From Dipodascopsis uninucleata var. uninucleata (lineage: Eukaryota > Ascomycota > Lipomycetes > Lipomycetales > Lipomycetaceae), in the NCBI GenBank assembly GCA_030568195.1, contig JAJLTO010000002.1:434001-498000 (forward strand): a stretch of DNA of 64,000 bases, given 5' to 3'. This document shows, one piece after another, positions 1-10,491 of the stretch. Below the pieces are notes generated by a model, which saw nothing but the letters and a program-made list of their open reading frames with translations, had not been told where the DNA came from and searched no databases. Each line of letters begins with the position of its first letter. Position 1 is the stretch's first letter. The position numbers and the translations under genes were made by a program.

Positions 1-660
1 ATTTTTCATCCGGCAGACCCCATCAGCTATCGTATGGAGCCTCTGGTTGTGAAGAGAATGGCAGAGCTTAAGCCTCAGCCAATACCCTCGACAAGACGGG
101 GCCTTAATACACAAATTGCAAATATCGCTGAGCTTACACAGCGTGTTGCACAGAGTGCTTCTAATATGTGGAGCAGTGTTGCCTCAGGCTTAGCCAGTTC
201 AATTCTTAACAAATCACTAGGTTACGAGGCAGAGCGACCGACTTCATCATCGCAAAATGCTACAGATCACAATGGCAGCAATATCGATAGTAGCGTTTCA
301 CAACAGGACCTGAAAACTCCTGTCGGCAAAGAGCATGAGAAAATCGAAACTTTGTATTCGAAATTTCAACAGGATAATGGTAAGCTTGCCAAGACAGCCG
401 ATTATCACGCGAAGTTACAGCGTGATGAAGAGCTCATACGAGGTTTAAATTACACAGGGAGACTTGATTTTGCTTTGCAAGAAGGATACATGGATATCAC
501 TCTTCTTGCATCTCTAAGTTCACATTTGGGTTATTTTAGAGATCCTGACGTTGCAAATTTCATTATTGGCCAGCTTATTGCACGGCCATATCCCAAGCGA
601 ATGAAGAGTATTTCGGGGCGAAATAAGAATCCTTTTCAATCGCTAGATGCACTTTCGTAG
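1..660 (+). CDS. DDHD-domain phospholipase, C-terminal part (5' end outside window)
   Basis: The frame is open from base 1 and ends at TAG 658-660. It is the tail of an intracellular phospholipase A1 of the DDHD family (mammalian DDHD1/DDHD2/Sec23IP, yeast Ddl1), which act on phosphatidic acid and related lipids at Golgi and mitochondrial membranes. The first residues read IFHPADPISYRMEPLV, the hallmark F-HP-DPV-YR-EP-L segment of the DDHD domain, and the end reads RLDFALQEG then SSHLGYFRDPDVANFI, matching the RIDYVLQE and SH-YW-S-D--FI closing motifs. Between them lies a serine- and glutamine-rich stretch (about residues 70-110) of low complexity, as in other members. The catalytic GXSXG lies upstream and is not visible. 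The family call is secure; the exact orthologue is not. Nothing in the visible part looks broken. Confidence 0.85.
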   Translation: MFHPADPISYRMEPLVVKRMAELKPQPIPSTRRGLNTQIANIAELTQRVAQSASNMWSSVASGLASSILNKSLGYEAERPTSSSQNATDHNGSNIDSSVSQQDLKTPVGKEHEKIETLYSKFQQDNGKLAKTADYHAKLQRDEELIRGLNYTGRLDFALQEGYMDITLLASLSSHLGYFRDPDVANFIIGQLIARPYPKRMKSISGRNKNPFQSLDALS

Positions 661-1296
661 ATGATATTTAATCTGAGGAGGAGAAAAGGATGCCTAATGT
701 CTAATTTCAAAAACAACTCTACTTTTCTGTACCTCTTCAAGACTGCTTTATTGTATTTTCTATATTCTTTATATTTCCAGATATCAATCACTTGCATGAG
801 TCCATACTACGCTCTATATAATAATGTCATTCTTAGAAGGTTTAGCTATTTTAGTTGCTAATATCTTCCGCTTACTTTTCAAGCTTGAAGAAACTAATAT
901 TATAGAGCATTCTTCAATAATTTGTAAGAGAATGATCCTGTAATAGCAAATCTATAAATGGTCTGCTAAATGTATATATATAGATATCTAGTTATGGCAC
1001 TAAACATATACATATATGTGTGTGTATACTAATTTACTTTTTATATTTATGGTAGTGCTTATTGTGAAATTTTTTTTTAATTACACATTTTGACGTAATT
1101 GCAGTTTTATGCTTTCTTCGAGGAATCACCTTTGTGGGCTGCGGTAGTAGCGGCTTTAAGGACTATTTATCATAATAGAACGTCCACTTGTGCTGCCAAT
1201 ATCCTCTTAAATACCAAGCTACAAACAAAAATTTGATTATAACTTCATAACCGAAATTTGAGAATCATTTCCAATATATATTGAAAAATAAGAAAA
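661..1296. other. Intergenic spacer, tandem genes
   Basis: AT-rich, 636 bases between the DDHD stop and the next start. It must hold the 3' end signals of the first gene and the promoter of the oxidoreductase. A TG/TA-rich run sits near 965-1030. No open reading frame with an ATG and protein-like composition, and no RNA gene, was recognised. Confidence 0.5.
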
Positions 1297-2585
1297 ATGT
1301 CGTCTAAATCATTAATTCGTGTCGGAATCCTGGGAACTGGCGTAAGAAGCATTTTAAGCGATAGAGAAATTAAACTGATCGCTTACTAATTATTTAGATT
1401 TTCGCAAACGAAAGCCATTTGCCAGCAATTGAGTCTGTTAAGGATTTGGAGCTTGTTGCTTGCGCTAATCGTAGTAAAGACAAAGCCGTTGAATTTGCAG
1501 CAAGGGCCGCTATTCCCGAAGCGAAGGTCTATGACAGTCTCGAGAGCTTGCTTGATGATCCTTCAGTAGATGTCGTTGACATACTACTTCCTTCTCAATT
1601 CACACTTGGTGCTGTTAAGGATGCAATTGCTGCTGGGAAGCCTGTCGCATTTGAGAAACCGATCGCTGCGAAACTTGATCAGGCTAAGGAGATAGTTCAT
1701 CTAGCGAGATCGACTGATCTGCCAGTCATGGTGCTCGAGAACTTCGTATTCTGGAATAGTCTTGATGCTATCAAATCCGTGTTACCACAAATTGGTGATG
1801 TGGTATACTTTTCGCACTACTGTACAGCTCCATTCAATTTCAACAACCAATATTTGAAGACATGGTGGCGCCAGAAGCCTGAGCACGTTGGTGGTTTTCT
1901 GTCGGACGGAGGTGTGCATCAGGTTGCTCTCTTTACAGAAGTTCTAGGAGAAGTTGAATCTGTAAGTCTGACTGTTACTTATCATTGAGCCATCAAAAAC
2001 TAAATTTTTATATTCATTTAGCTATCAGCCTTGACTGTTCAAGTTCGTAAGGAATCTGGTGACGTAGACTCGCTAACATCTACACTGAAGATGAAATCTG
2101 GTGTTATGGGAACGTTTACTTATACATCTGTAAGATACAGTTTACAGCTCGACCTAAATTAAATTTCACTTTACTTACGTCTATATTATCTACAGGCTGT
2201 ATCTGTTCCTCGAATGAATGTTCTTCGAATCCATGGTACTACCGGTACTATTGTTTATGACTTCTCCGACAAGAGCAATTCAACTATTACTCTCTTTACT
2301 GATGAATACAAGCAGGGTAAGAATGTCGAGTTCTTGCCTACGACTGACAATGGTGTACCAAGCGAATTTGAGAATTTCGCTGCTGCTGTTCAAGCTAAAG
2401 ACAAAAGCCTTCTAAAGGTATGTGGCTACATAATTTTGGTTTCCAATATTACTTCACTTTTTTAACTAATAATCTCGTCATCATAGGTTCCGATTGAAAA
2501 AGCATTCCATCACTTTGCAGTTATCTGTGCCTGCGTAGAGAGTGCAAAGAAGAATGGTACCTCTGTTCCAGTCGAGGTGCCATAA
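1297..2585 (+). CDS. Gfo/Idh/MocA-family NAD(P)-dependent oxidoreductase
   Basis: Five exons (1297-1341, 1398-1961, 2022-2129, 2196-2417, 2487-2585) give 345 aa, the usual size for this family of soluble sugar or dihydrodiol dehydrogenases. Splicing exon 1 to exon 2 restores the Rossmann start RVGILGTGIFANESHLPA (residues 8-25). The family's EKP motif, with the catalytic-site lysine, is seen as AFEKPIAA at about residue 98. The C-terminal half carries the GGFLSDGGVHQ and GTTGTI patterns of the alpha/beta substrate domain. All introns are 56-70 bases, begin GTAAG or GTATG and end AG; intron 1 has TACTAAT just before its acceptor. The ATG at 1297 is the only one before the nucleotide-binding motif. 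The substrate cannot be deduced. The protein has no signal peptide, so a cytosolic enzyme is inferred. Confidence 0.85.
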
Positions 2586-2894
2586 GATCTTACATTTGCA
2601 TACTTGTCGTTGCGAAGATTGTCTTCCAAAACTACGATATGCAGTCTCAATAGGGCTTGTTATAAATACTACTATATGCGCGAGTTTGCTCGAACGAATG
2701 AATGCCAAATACAATCTTCGAAATTTGGATACAAAATGTAGTACAATTGATGAATAGTTAATCATCTACAAGTTGAAAAAAAATGTTCCGCGAACATATT
2801 AATATATAGTTAATAGTTTAGAGTAAAGCTGCTTTATTCTTTTCAAACTTCATAAACAAGAAAGTAAAATGTACGTAGAAATATGATACCTTCC
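2586..2894. other. Convergent 3' spacer
   Basis: 309 bases between two genes that end towards each other. AT-rich with AATATATAG-like stretches suited to poly(A) signals for both strands. No gene seen. Confidence 0.5.
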
Positions 2895-4086
2895 TTAACC
2901 AGCGATTTTCTTTCTCTTACCAATATGAGCCTGGAAACCAGTCTTGATACCACTAACTGATCGCCTACTTCCACAGCTCTCACAAACCAAGAAGTAAAGA
3001 CGATTCTCCTTTACAAGGTGGGTGCTAATAGACTTACAGGTTTTGCAGGTAACATACTCCATAATATAACGACGTAAAACGTTTTCCAGCTGCTTCTGCT
3101 GGAAACGACCCTTAATAACCAAGCGAGAGTTACCGTCGACAGATCCGGAGGTACCCAACTCAGCAAACAAAAACTGCATAACATGCTCGTAGGGACGATG
3201 CATTCTGTCGGATATGTCTTTAAGATTAGCGAAAATGGTCTTTTTATTACCTTCTCGCATAACACTTGGCGGGGGAATCTTGTATCGCTGTCCACGCTCG
3301 CCAGCAAGTTCAGGGTTGTTGGTACGTAAGATTTTAAAAAACCTGTGAAGAAGTTCGTCATAGGTGTATTCACGATCGCTTTTCAGCCATCCGGCCTCCT
3401 CGTCCTCCTTATCAAATGCTTCCTCATCTTCGTTAGCCTCGTCACCCTCCTCCTCATTGACACCGGCTTCCTCGAGCTCCTGCTCGAATGCAGAAACATC
3501 AGTGGTGACTTTCTTCTTCTTTTTCTTCTTCACACTGAAGTCGAAATCTTCAGCATTCTCATCAGCTGTAGGCTCCAAGTCGGCCAAATCGCCATCAGCT
3601 TCAGCACCGGACGAGGAGCTTGATTTCTTCTTCTTCTTCTTGAGACCAGAGAACATCTCAGTAAGCTCATCAACTGCTGGATCTGATCCTTCCTTGGAAA
3701 CCTCCTCCAGAGTATCTTCTGATTCTGTAAATGATACGACTTTTGATTTCTTCTTTTTCTTCTTCATGGTGGGATCAAACTCCAGCTAGATCGAAGAGTT
3801 AGTATCACTTTTAATACAGTGCCGTATCGCTAGAGCTCATTAGAAAAGTGTACAGGGAAAATGGTTGCTCGTCAGGTCGTACGTGCTTAAAGCATTAGAC
3901 CAATCATCCATCCCACTTATGACATTCGATCTTGTATACAGTATTTAAATCCTCCTCTGCTATCTAATGTACTGCTCTTCCAGCTAATGCGATATTTTTA
4001 TCATCAATCAAGACTAAACTGTCTGTTCAGATACCACTTACAGTCTCATCAAGACTTACAGTTGAGACTTCGTCAACTTCAGCCAT
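2895..4086 (-). CDS. SUI3: Translation initiation factor eIF2 subunit beta
   Basis: Two exons (4086-4042 and 3785-2895, minus strand) give about 311 aa. The protein is the eIF2 subunit that binds eIF5 and eIF2B and contacts the initiator tRNA. Diagnostic features: three lysine blocks in the N-terminal half (the eIF5/eIF2B-binding K-boxes), the [13 protein letters not shown] entry motif created by the splice, the conserved eIF2B/eIF5 fold starting near [11 protein letters not shown], and a C-terminal C-x2-C ... C-x2-C zinc ribbon (CKTC and CESC). The intron (4041-3786, 256 bases) ends with a perfect TACTAAC before ATCTAG. A second GTAAGT at 4059 could shorten exon 1 by six codons; both options keep frame, and I prefer the downstream donor. 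Without the first exon the ORF would start at the lysine block and miss the FDPT motif. Confidence 0.93.
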
Positions 4087-6546
4087 TTTCCGATACCTAT
4101 GTATTTCAAGCGCTTCTGACAACTTTTCGAATGATATAAACCTCCACTATGTAGCGTACGTACTGCTACGGCGGTTTATTCAATATATATATATACCAAT
4201 GTATATATTGGTTTTATATAAACTATTAAATATCACTACACCAACTGGACACCTCTGAAGAGATTTCCTATCTTTCACTAAAGAATGATGGCGAAATGAT
4301 TAAAAAAAGCGTGTATTTTTTTTTCTTAGTTTTTGATAGTCTCTCTCTTTTCACAAGTGCAAAGCTCATTTATTCCACTGTAACCCTGACTAATTGTGTA
4401 CGATAACCCTTGTCTCAAGTCACATGTTTTCATATACGGTACCCTTATTATCCGAGTTACACAATACCCTTATACATAAAAACTCAAATGACATGAGAAT
4501 GGAAGTAGATTGCAAGCAGCTAGATACCTCACAGCTGACTATGAACGAAGTTTTAAGCTAGCAAGCAACTCTCTATAAGCTATTCGCACGCATTCTATGG
4601 CATACCATTATGACTCTTGAAGAATGGTCACTAGCTAAATCCTCGACGTGCTTGTTTGAGTAATTCGTCAATTGAGCCCAACAAAATGAAACCGTGGGAT
4701 GAGATCTAATAGACGACATTGTATCATTCTCAGCGCAATTTCTAATTGTGAGTAAATTCTACGAACACAAGTTCACATAAGCAATCATAAAGGGTCCTGT
4801 CTAGTGCTCTAGTACATTGATAATGGGCGCAGTAGTGTGTTGAGTGTGCGCATCGAAACTCAATTAACGTCGCATCGTGCATTTTCTGCGCGCAATGATA
4901 TAGCTAAATTGAGAGAAAAAAGCGAATAGTCATGCTTGAAGTCCAATTTGTAGTTTGCATAGCCTGGCCTCTTTGCGCTGTCAGTGCCGTTAGTGATCTG
5001 TCTTACGGTCCACTAAACCATGACGTGCAAGTAGAAATACGCTGGAGAGGGCATCAGCGAACAGGACACAGACTGCATAACTGCTCAAGGAGAATATTAA
5101 CAGCAGCAGAGGGATCAATAGCTATTGCGCAGCTGTTTGGTTTCTGTGCACTGATAACAGGCTGAAAAAGGCAATTTGATGATGTCGAAGAAAAGGTTGG
5201 GGATATGCCGAGCTTTTAACGTAGGCGATGTGTAGCACTAGCTAAGGTAGTGCTTTAAGTAACTGTAAGGACTGCCGAGCATTAATGGTTCTTGTGAGCA
5301 GTTTAGGAGATTAATTGTCTCGATGCCGAACTCAGCTGTGGCCATCTACGCGCCATCAGCTGCGAGAAGCAGCATGGTGTAGTGTAATGATGTAATTGTT
5401 AATTGTTGCGCTGTGTTATATATGTTCACCATTGTTGACATGAATATATTTAACTGCATCTCTCGGCTAGTGGCTCATGGGGAGAAACTAATATATGCGT
5501 TGGGCTTGGGCCCTGCGAAATATGCGTGTTGCTTGCTATTAAGCTTGCGATTGCAGCAGATCAATAGCATCTAATGACACGCATTAGGCGCTTTTGGCTC
5601 TGTCCTTGAGTCTATTCTGTCAGAACCTGGCCTTTGCCCGTAATAATTATCAACAGAGCTGAATAAATTGACTACATAGCGTTAGCAGAACTAAATCACG
5701 AATTTTATAGAATATAGTATACTATAGCGCCATTTAGCAGTATATGAGGCGGGTACTAGTAGGCACTAGTAACGCAATATATCTTGTTAGTTCTGAAGAA
5801 CGATGGGTGCAGTTCTAGGAGAGAGTAAAGATATGTTCTTTGTTTCTACTATTTGGGTATAGTGTATTATCTTAGATTTCAGACTACCAAGAAGGTTTAG
5901 TATATAGTACTTTTAGCTTCGTTTTTGTTGACTTTCTTTTTTGTGACTAGCTTGTTTCGTTTCTTTTTTGCTATAGGCGACCCATCAAAAACTGAACTAC
6001 TGGGCTAATTACATTTTATAAAATTGGGTGAATAGCATCTGATGGCGTAATGATATTGTTGGATTGACCGTCAAGATACATCTAGACAAACTTTTGGGCA
6101 GTAGGTTATTCCCAAGGCTAAGTCCCAAAATACAGATCTGAAGAGCTATCAGAAGAGAATTGTTAGTCATTTCAATAGTAGTAGTCAGCTCAATGGCCAG
6201 TCAACTTCAGCTATATATCCCACCTCGGTCAGAAGCACGGAGAAAATACTGTAAGCGAAGTATGCAAAAACTCTCGCTCTGCTGCGTTTAAAAATCAATT
6301 CTATCCCGAAATATTATTTTTGTGGGAAGCTTAAGTGTAGAAATCTTGATAATGAACTTAAACCCTGGTAAATCTGCAGTCCACCTCTCTGTGGATACAA
6401 AAGAATTTTGGGATCAAGTTCATATGGCAAAAAAGTTATTTAAATCAGGTCGTCGAACACCAAAAAAATTCCTCGCCAAGTAGACCGACAGACAATAGCA
6501 GTCTACTGTAGTAATATAGAGTCTACAAATATTGATTTTATTCACG
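4087..6546. other. Long divergent spacer with no recognisable gene
   Basis: 2460 bases between the eIF2-beta start and the MFS start. It must contain both promoters. An inverted repeat CCAAT/ATTGG lies at about 4197-4212 inside an AT-repeat. The only ORF of note (about 4932-5165, 77 codons) has no protein-like features. T-rich tracts occur at 5925-5975. No tRNA, 5S, U6 or other RNA gene was recognised by eye. The middle part (about 4930-5650) looks less AT-rich than its flanks, so a non-coding transcript or a decayed gene is possible but not shown. Confidence 0.4.
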
Positions 6547-8232
6547 ATGATGAGCAGTCTTACAATAGCCGAATCCCCAGAAAAGGACTCCCATCCTACG
6601 CACGTCAGGGGTGAACCTGAAAATGTCCTTTTCACAATTGCAGACGATTCAAGTGATTTGGAGGTTCCTGATCAGACAAGTCTCAATAAAATATACAGAA
6701 AACTGGACTATAGAATAATACCAGGTATGTATCTAATTGTGTGCTGTTGTGGTACAAACACAGGACCCGTCTTACGATGTTGTGCAAGTCCAATGCGTAG
6801 CTAATAGATTTATTTATGTATAACAGCTCTGTGGTGTTTGTATTTCCTTGTTTCTGCAGTTCGTTCCAACGTCGGTCTGGCACTGACTATGAATCAGAGC
6901 GAACATCATACCCTTATTGAAACATTGGGTCTTACCTCCCATGATACCTCGGTCGGCCTTGCGCTGTACTACGTAGCGTACACATTATTCGATGTACCAT
7001 TTAACTTGATTATGACCAGAATTGCTCCACATGCATGGCTCAGTCGAAACGTCATAACTATTGGCATAGTGGGTTCCTGTATGACTGCTATGGCAGCCCC
7101 TTGGAGTTTTATTCTGTTGCGTTTTCTTCTTGGTATTGTTACAGCTGGGCTGTGGCCAGGAATGGCTTACTATCTCACACTTTGGTATCCGCCTCATAGA
7201 ATCGCCCACCGAATTGGATTTTATTTTACTGCAGCTCAGATATCTGCTGCTGTTGTCGGTCTGGTCTCTGCAGGTTTCCAATATATGGATGGTGACCGAG
7301 GACTGACTGGGTTTCAATGGATGTTTTTGCTATATGGCGTCATTACTATAATCGTCGGAATCTCTCTGCTGTGGTGGCTTCCAGATCGGCCAAACAGAAA
7401 ACCTTCCAATGGCACGAAGTGGCTCGATCGACTACTTCCTTCGCAAATGCCTATTTTGAATGAGGAGGAGTCCAAGCTTCACAAAATTGACATGAAACTC
7501 ACTTACAACGCTCACAAGTGGACTTTGATGGATCTCTGGAAAATTCTGATCGATGTTAGATTATACCCACTTACAATAATGTATTTTGGAGTGGTCGGCA
7601 TTGGCATTGGCATTCAGAACTTTGCGACGGTCATTATTGAGTCTATCAATCCGAATCTAAGCTCTATTGATCTCAGTTTACTCACTGCCCCCATCTGGCT
7701 TTGTGATTTGGCTGGTATCTTGATGGTTACACCACTCTCTGACAAGTTTCATGATCATCGCGCTCTCTTCTTTTCTGGACCGTGCTTGGTCATTATAACT
7801 GGGCTTCTTACTATGACTTATGCCACTCACGAGTGGCCCAAATATGTTGGTGTTCTGATTGTCGGATTAGGATTGGGTCCGACTGTGCCAATTTGTATGA
7901 CTTGGACTGCGGAGATCTTCCAGCCTCGTCACGGTGAGGTAGGCACTGCTGTTGCTACTGCCTTTGTATCGGGTCTTGGAAACCTAGGCTCTGTTACAAC
8001 TACGTACGCACTTTATAGTGGATGGCCGTCTGATGCTGCGCGTAACTATAGAGACAGTAACATGGTTATGGTTGCTATGGCTGGCACAAGTATCCTGTTC
8101 GCTTTCCTTAATGTGGTTCTTCGCAAGTTTCTTGGCGATCCGATGACCCGTGAAGAACGAAAAAAGCGAGAGATTGTGCAGCATGAGCTCTCTATGAGAC
8201 AGATTGACGAAGGCTCGGAAATCGAAGATTGA
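6547..8232 (+). CDS. MFS transporter, allantoate/nicotinate-type anion permease family
   Basis: Two exons (6547-6724, 6827-8232) give 527 aa. The join restores the family entry motif RKLDYRIIPALWCLYFLVSAVRSNVG, typical of the fungal anion:cation symporter (ACS) group that includes Dal5, Tna1, Fen2 and vitamin carriers. About 12 hydrophobic helices follow, split by a central cytosolic loop around the SQMPILNEEESKLHKID region, and the chain ends in a charged tail. The protein should sit in the plasma membrane and import small organic anions such as allantoate, nicotinate or pantothenate; which one cannot be told. There are two adjacent ATGs (6547, 6550) and an in-frame TTG further upstream that need not be used. 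The intron (102 bases) has GTATGT and AACAG ends. Full-length by family standards, no lesions. Confidence 0.88.
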
Positions 8233-8626
8233 TTCGGTATCAAATTTAAGTGTAAAAACTAGTCGCAAATACTAATAACCAAAAAATCATTAGTGCTATT
8301 TAATGTAGCAAAGTATAGTTTGTATTTATTGAGAGACATAAAAGCATAATATAGTTTAAATGAGAGAATAGAGAAAACGTAGGTCATAAACATAAGAGAA
8401 ACTCGCTAGATATTAAATATTATCAAACTGTTAAGTAGTTGTAATCCAGAAATAGAGTAGCATCAACAATAAATAGAAAATAGAAAAAATTAAACAAAAA
8501 TCAGACTAACAATATCTCAAGATGACAAAAATTCGAATAAAGTTACTTATATCAAACGAACGATAGTTGAAGTTAACTTCTAACTTCGAAAAGAAATAAA
8601 GAAGTACACGAAAAGTAATCATATTA
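8233..8626. other. Convergent 3' spacer
   Basis: 394 very AT-rich bases between the MFS stop and the FHA-protein stop. Many AATAAA-like words on both strands. No gene seen. Confidence 0.5.
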
Positions 8627-10491
8627 CTAAACAGCTTCTTCGGCTGCAGAAGCAAGCAAAGCGGCAAAAGTCCCCACGCTACCAATCATAATTCCAGCAG
8701 TCGTAGCAGCGATGTATCTTCCTACTGAACTTGGCGTTTCAGGAGCTCTCAGTTCGCTGGAGTTACTAGCAGTTGTACTAGGAACTATAGTTTCATTCTC
8801 CTGCTGTTGTTCGGGAGTAAGTTCATTAGGATTGGCATTCCCATCTATCTCAACTAACCTATTCTCAACACGACGGCGCTTACTGAAGAGACCGAAATTA
8901 GGGGAAAACATCTTAAAACGACGATTCATTGGGGTATTTTCATCAACGTTCACATCAGTAGACGTGGGATCAGTCGGATCAGTTTGAGCTTGCTCAGAAA
9001 CATCATCTTCTGTGTTCTCACCGTCTTCGTCAATTTCAGCTATCTTCCGCTTCCTTAGAAAGCTGTTCACAAAGCTGAATCTCTTAGCACCGAAGAAACC
9101 AGAAAGCTTCTTTGAATTCACATTGGAGTCAGAGGTTTTTTCGTTACTTTCATCGTCCTCATAGTCCGCCTCATCATCCGCAACATAGTCAGCAGTGATC
9201 TCAATTACGTCATCCTCTTTCTCTTGCTGATTATTTTCATCGCACTCTTCATTGGCATTAGTAGTGTCAGCAGAACCTTCTCGTACTTCCTTCTCTCCCC
9301 TTTCTTCTTCTTCAGCTTCAGAGTCATCATTGCCATCATCTACATCCTCAGTAGCAGTTTGCTCGCTACAGGATGGCTCTGGGGTTTCAAGCCAGCGCTT
9401 TATCTGACCAGAAACCGATAATTTCTTGGAGGAGGTAGAGCGACTGGTAGGCGTAGCAGAGTTATCAATGTCTATCTCTAGGTCATCATCGTTATTCAAA
9501 GTTACATCACGGTCGACATCCCCATCAAAAGTGTCTTCTGAGAGTGACACAGATGCTTGCGTATCTGATCTCTGATGGCCCATAGACACTTGATTCTGAC
9601 GGGATGTAATAGCATCATCACTATCGGAGCTAGAATCCTCTCTATCAGAAGCAGTGACCCATTCGTAAGAGACTCGAATATTAAGAGCTGGTGTGATCAC
9701 TATGAGATTTATAGATATTTAGCATAAAAATGCTGTTGAAACTGGTAGCATACGTACACATAATACGTCAAAACTTACCTCCATTATGTAGTATCTTCGT
9801 GCCAAGGCAAATAATGTCATTCTGCGTCAAAACGACAGCATTTCTTGTTACTCGCTCTCCGCGACGATAGGTGCCGTGCAGAGAACCACTATCTCTAATT
9901 CTAAGAATTTGATTAGCTACTTCATCGCCTTCTACGAAAATTGTAGCATGATGTCTTGATACGTTAGCGGAATCGAAGAAGGCATTATTTTCAGCAGGAA
10001 CGATGTGCTTTCTCGCATTCTTAGACGATCTGCCGATGATAAGATAGTTCTTGTTGTTGTCATTAGGGACAAGACGTATAGTTCTTGTCAGTGCCCCGCT
10101 AGGACGGAACTCCTGATCGTCGCTGAACTCAAGAGGCACTATTTTAACGATCACCTCCGCAGCTGCAGGATAATAATAAGAATGTATTAGCTATCGACCA
10201 TCTAACCGCCCATAGACATTCTGAACACAGCAGACCGACAGCTCAGAAATCATGCTCCATATTCTTAGCCATCTTATGCAAAGAGCGTAACTGATGATGG
10301 AAGCATATGAGCTTTCAGTAAACAAGAGCATTAGCTCGAGCTCTTTACTGATATCTGCTATATACCCCATCACTCGGTAAGTTTCACTCCTGCTTATCCG
10401 ACATTAACAAGTATATGACGGCAACGAGTACCTGCTTGCGCTACGCGTTCACCAATATTTACGTACCTGATTTCTCCTGTTGATCCGCCAT
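8627..10491 (-). CDS. FHA-domain protein with acidic middle and C-terminal membrane anchor
   Basis: Three exons (10491-10467, 10162-9779, 9699-8627) give 493 aa. Residues about 10-140 form a forkhead-associated phosphopeptide-binding domain: the motif set GRSSKN, SRHHATIFVEGD, RDSGSLHGTY and LGTKI is complete, including the Arg, Ser-x2-His and Asn/Thr-type binding residues. The middle (about 150-330) is highly acidic and serine-rich with short basic patches. The last about 25 residues are a hydrophobic helix (AATTAGIMIGSVGTFAALLA) followed by a short acidic end, which predicts a tail-anchored protein. FHA plus tail anchor recalls yeast Far9/Far10 and animal SLMAP (STRIPAK subunits), but I do not see their coiled coils, so orthology is unproven. 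Intron 1 is 304 bases and contains a CTAATA-type branch site; exon 1 encodes only eight residues. Confidence 0.75.

Noticed and set aside
3364-3789. Plus-strand 141-codon frame rich in Phe and Ser
   Set aside because: It is the antisense of the lysine and acidic blocks of eIF2-beta; composition is fully explained by the real gene.
4932-5165. 77-codon plus-strand ORF in the long spacer
   Set aside because: Short, no family motif, no splice context; likely chance.
5465-5545. TGGCTCATGG resembling a tRNA A box
   Set aside because: No matching B box (GGTTCGANTCC-like) within 60-80 bases and no acceptor stem pairing, so not called a tRNA.
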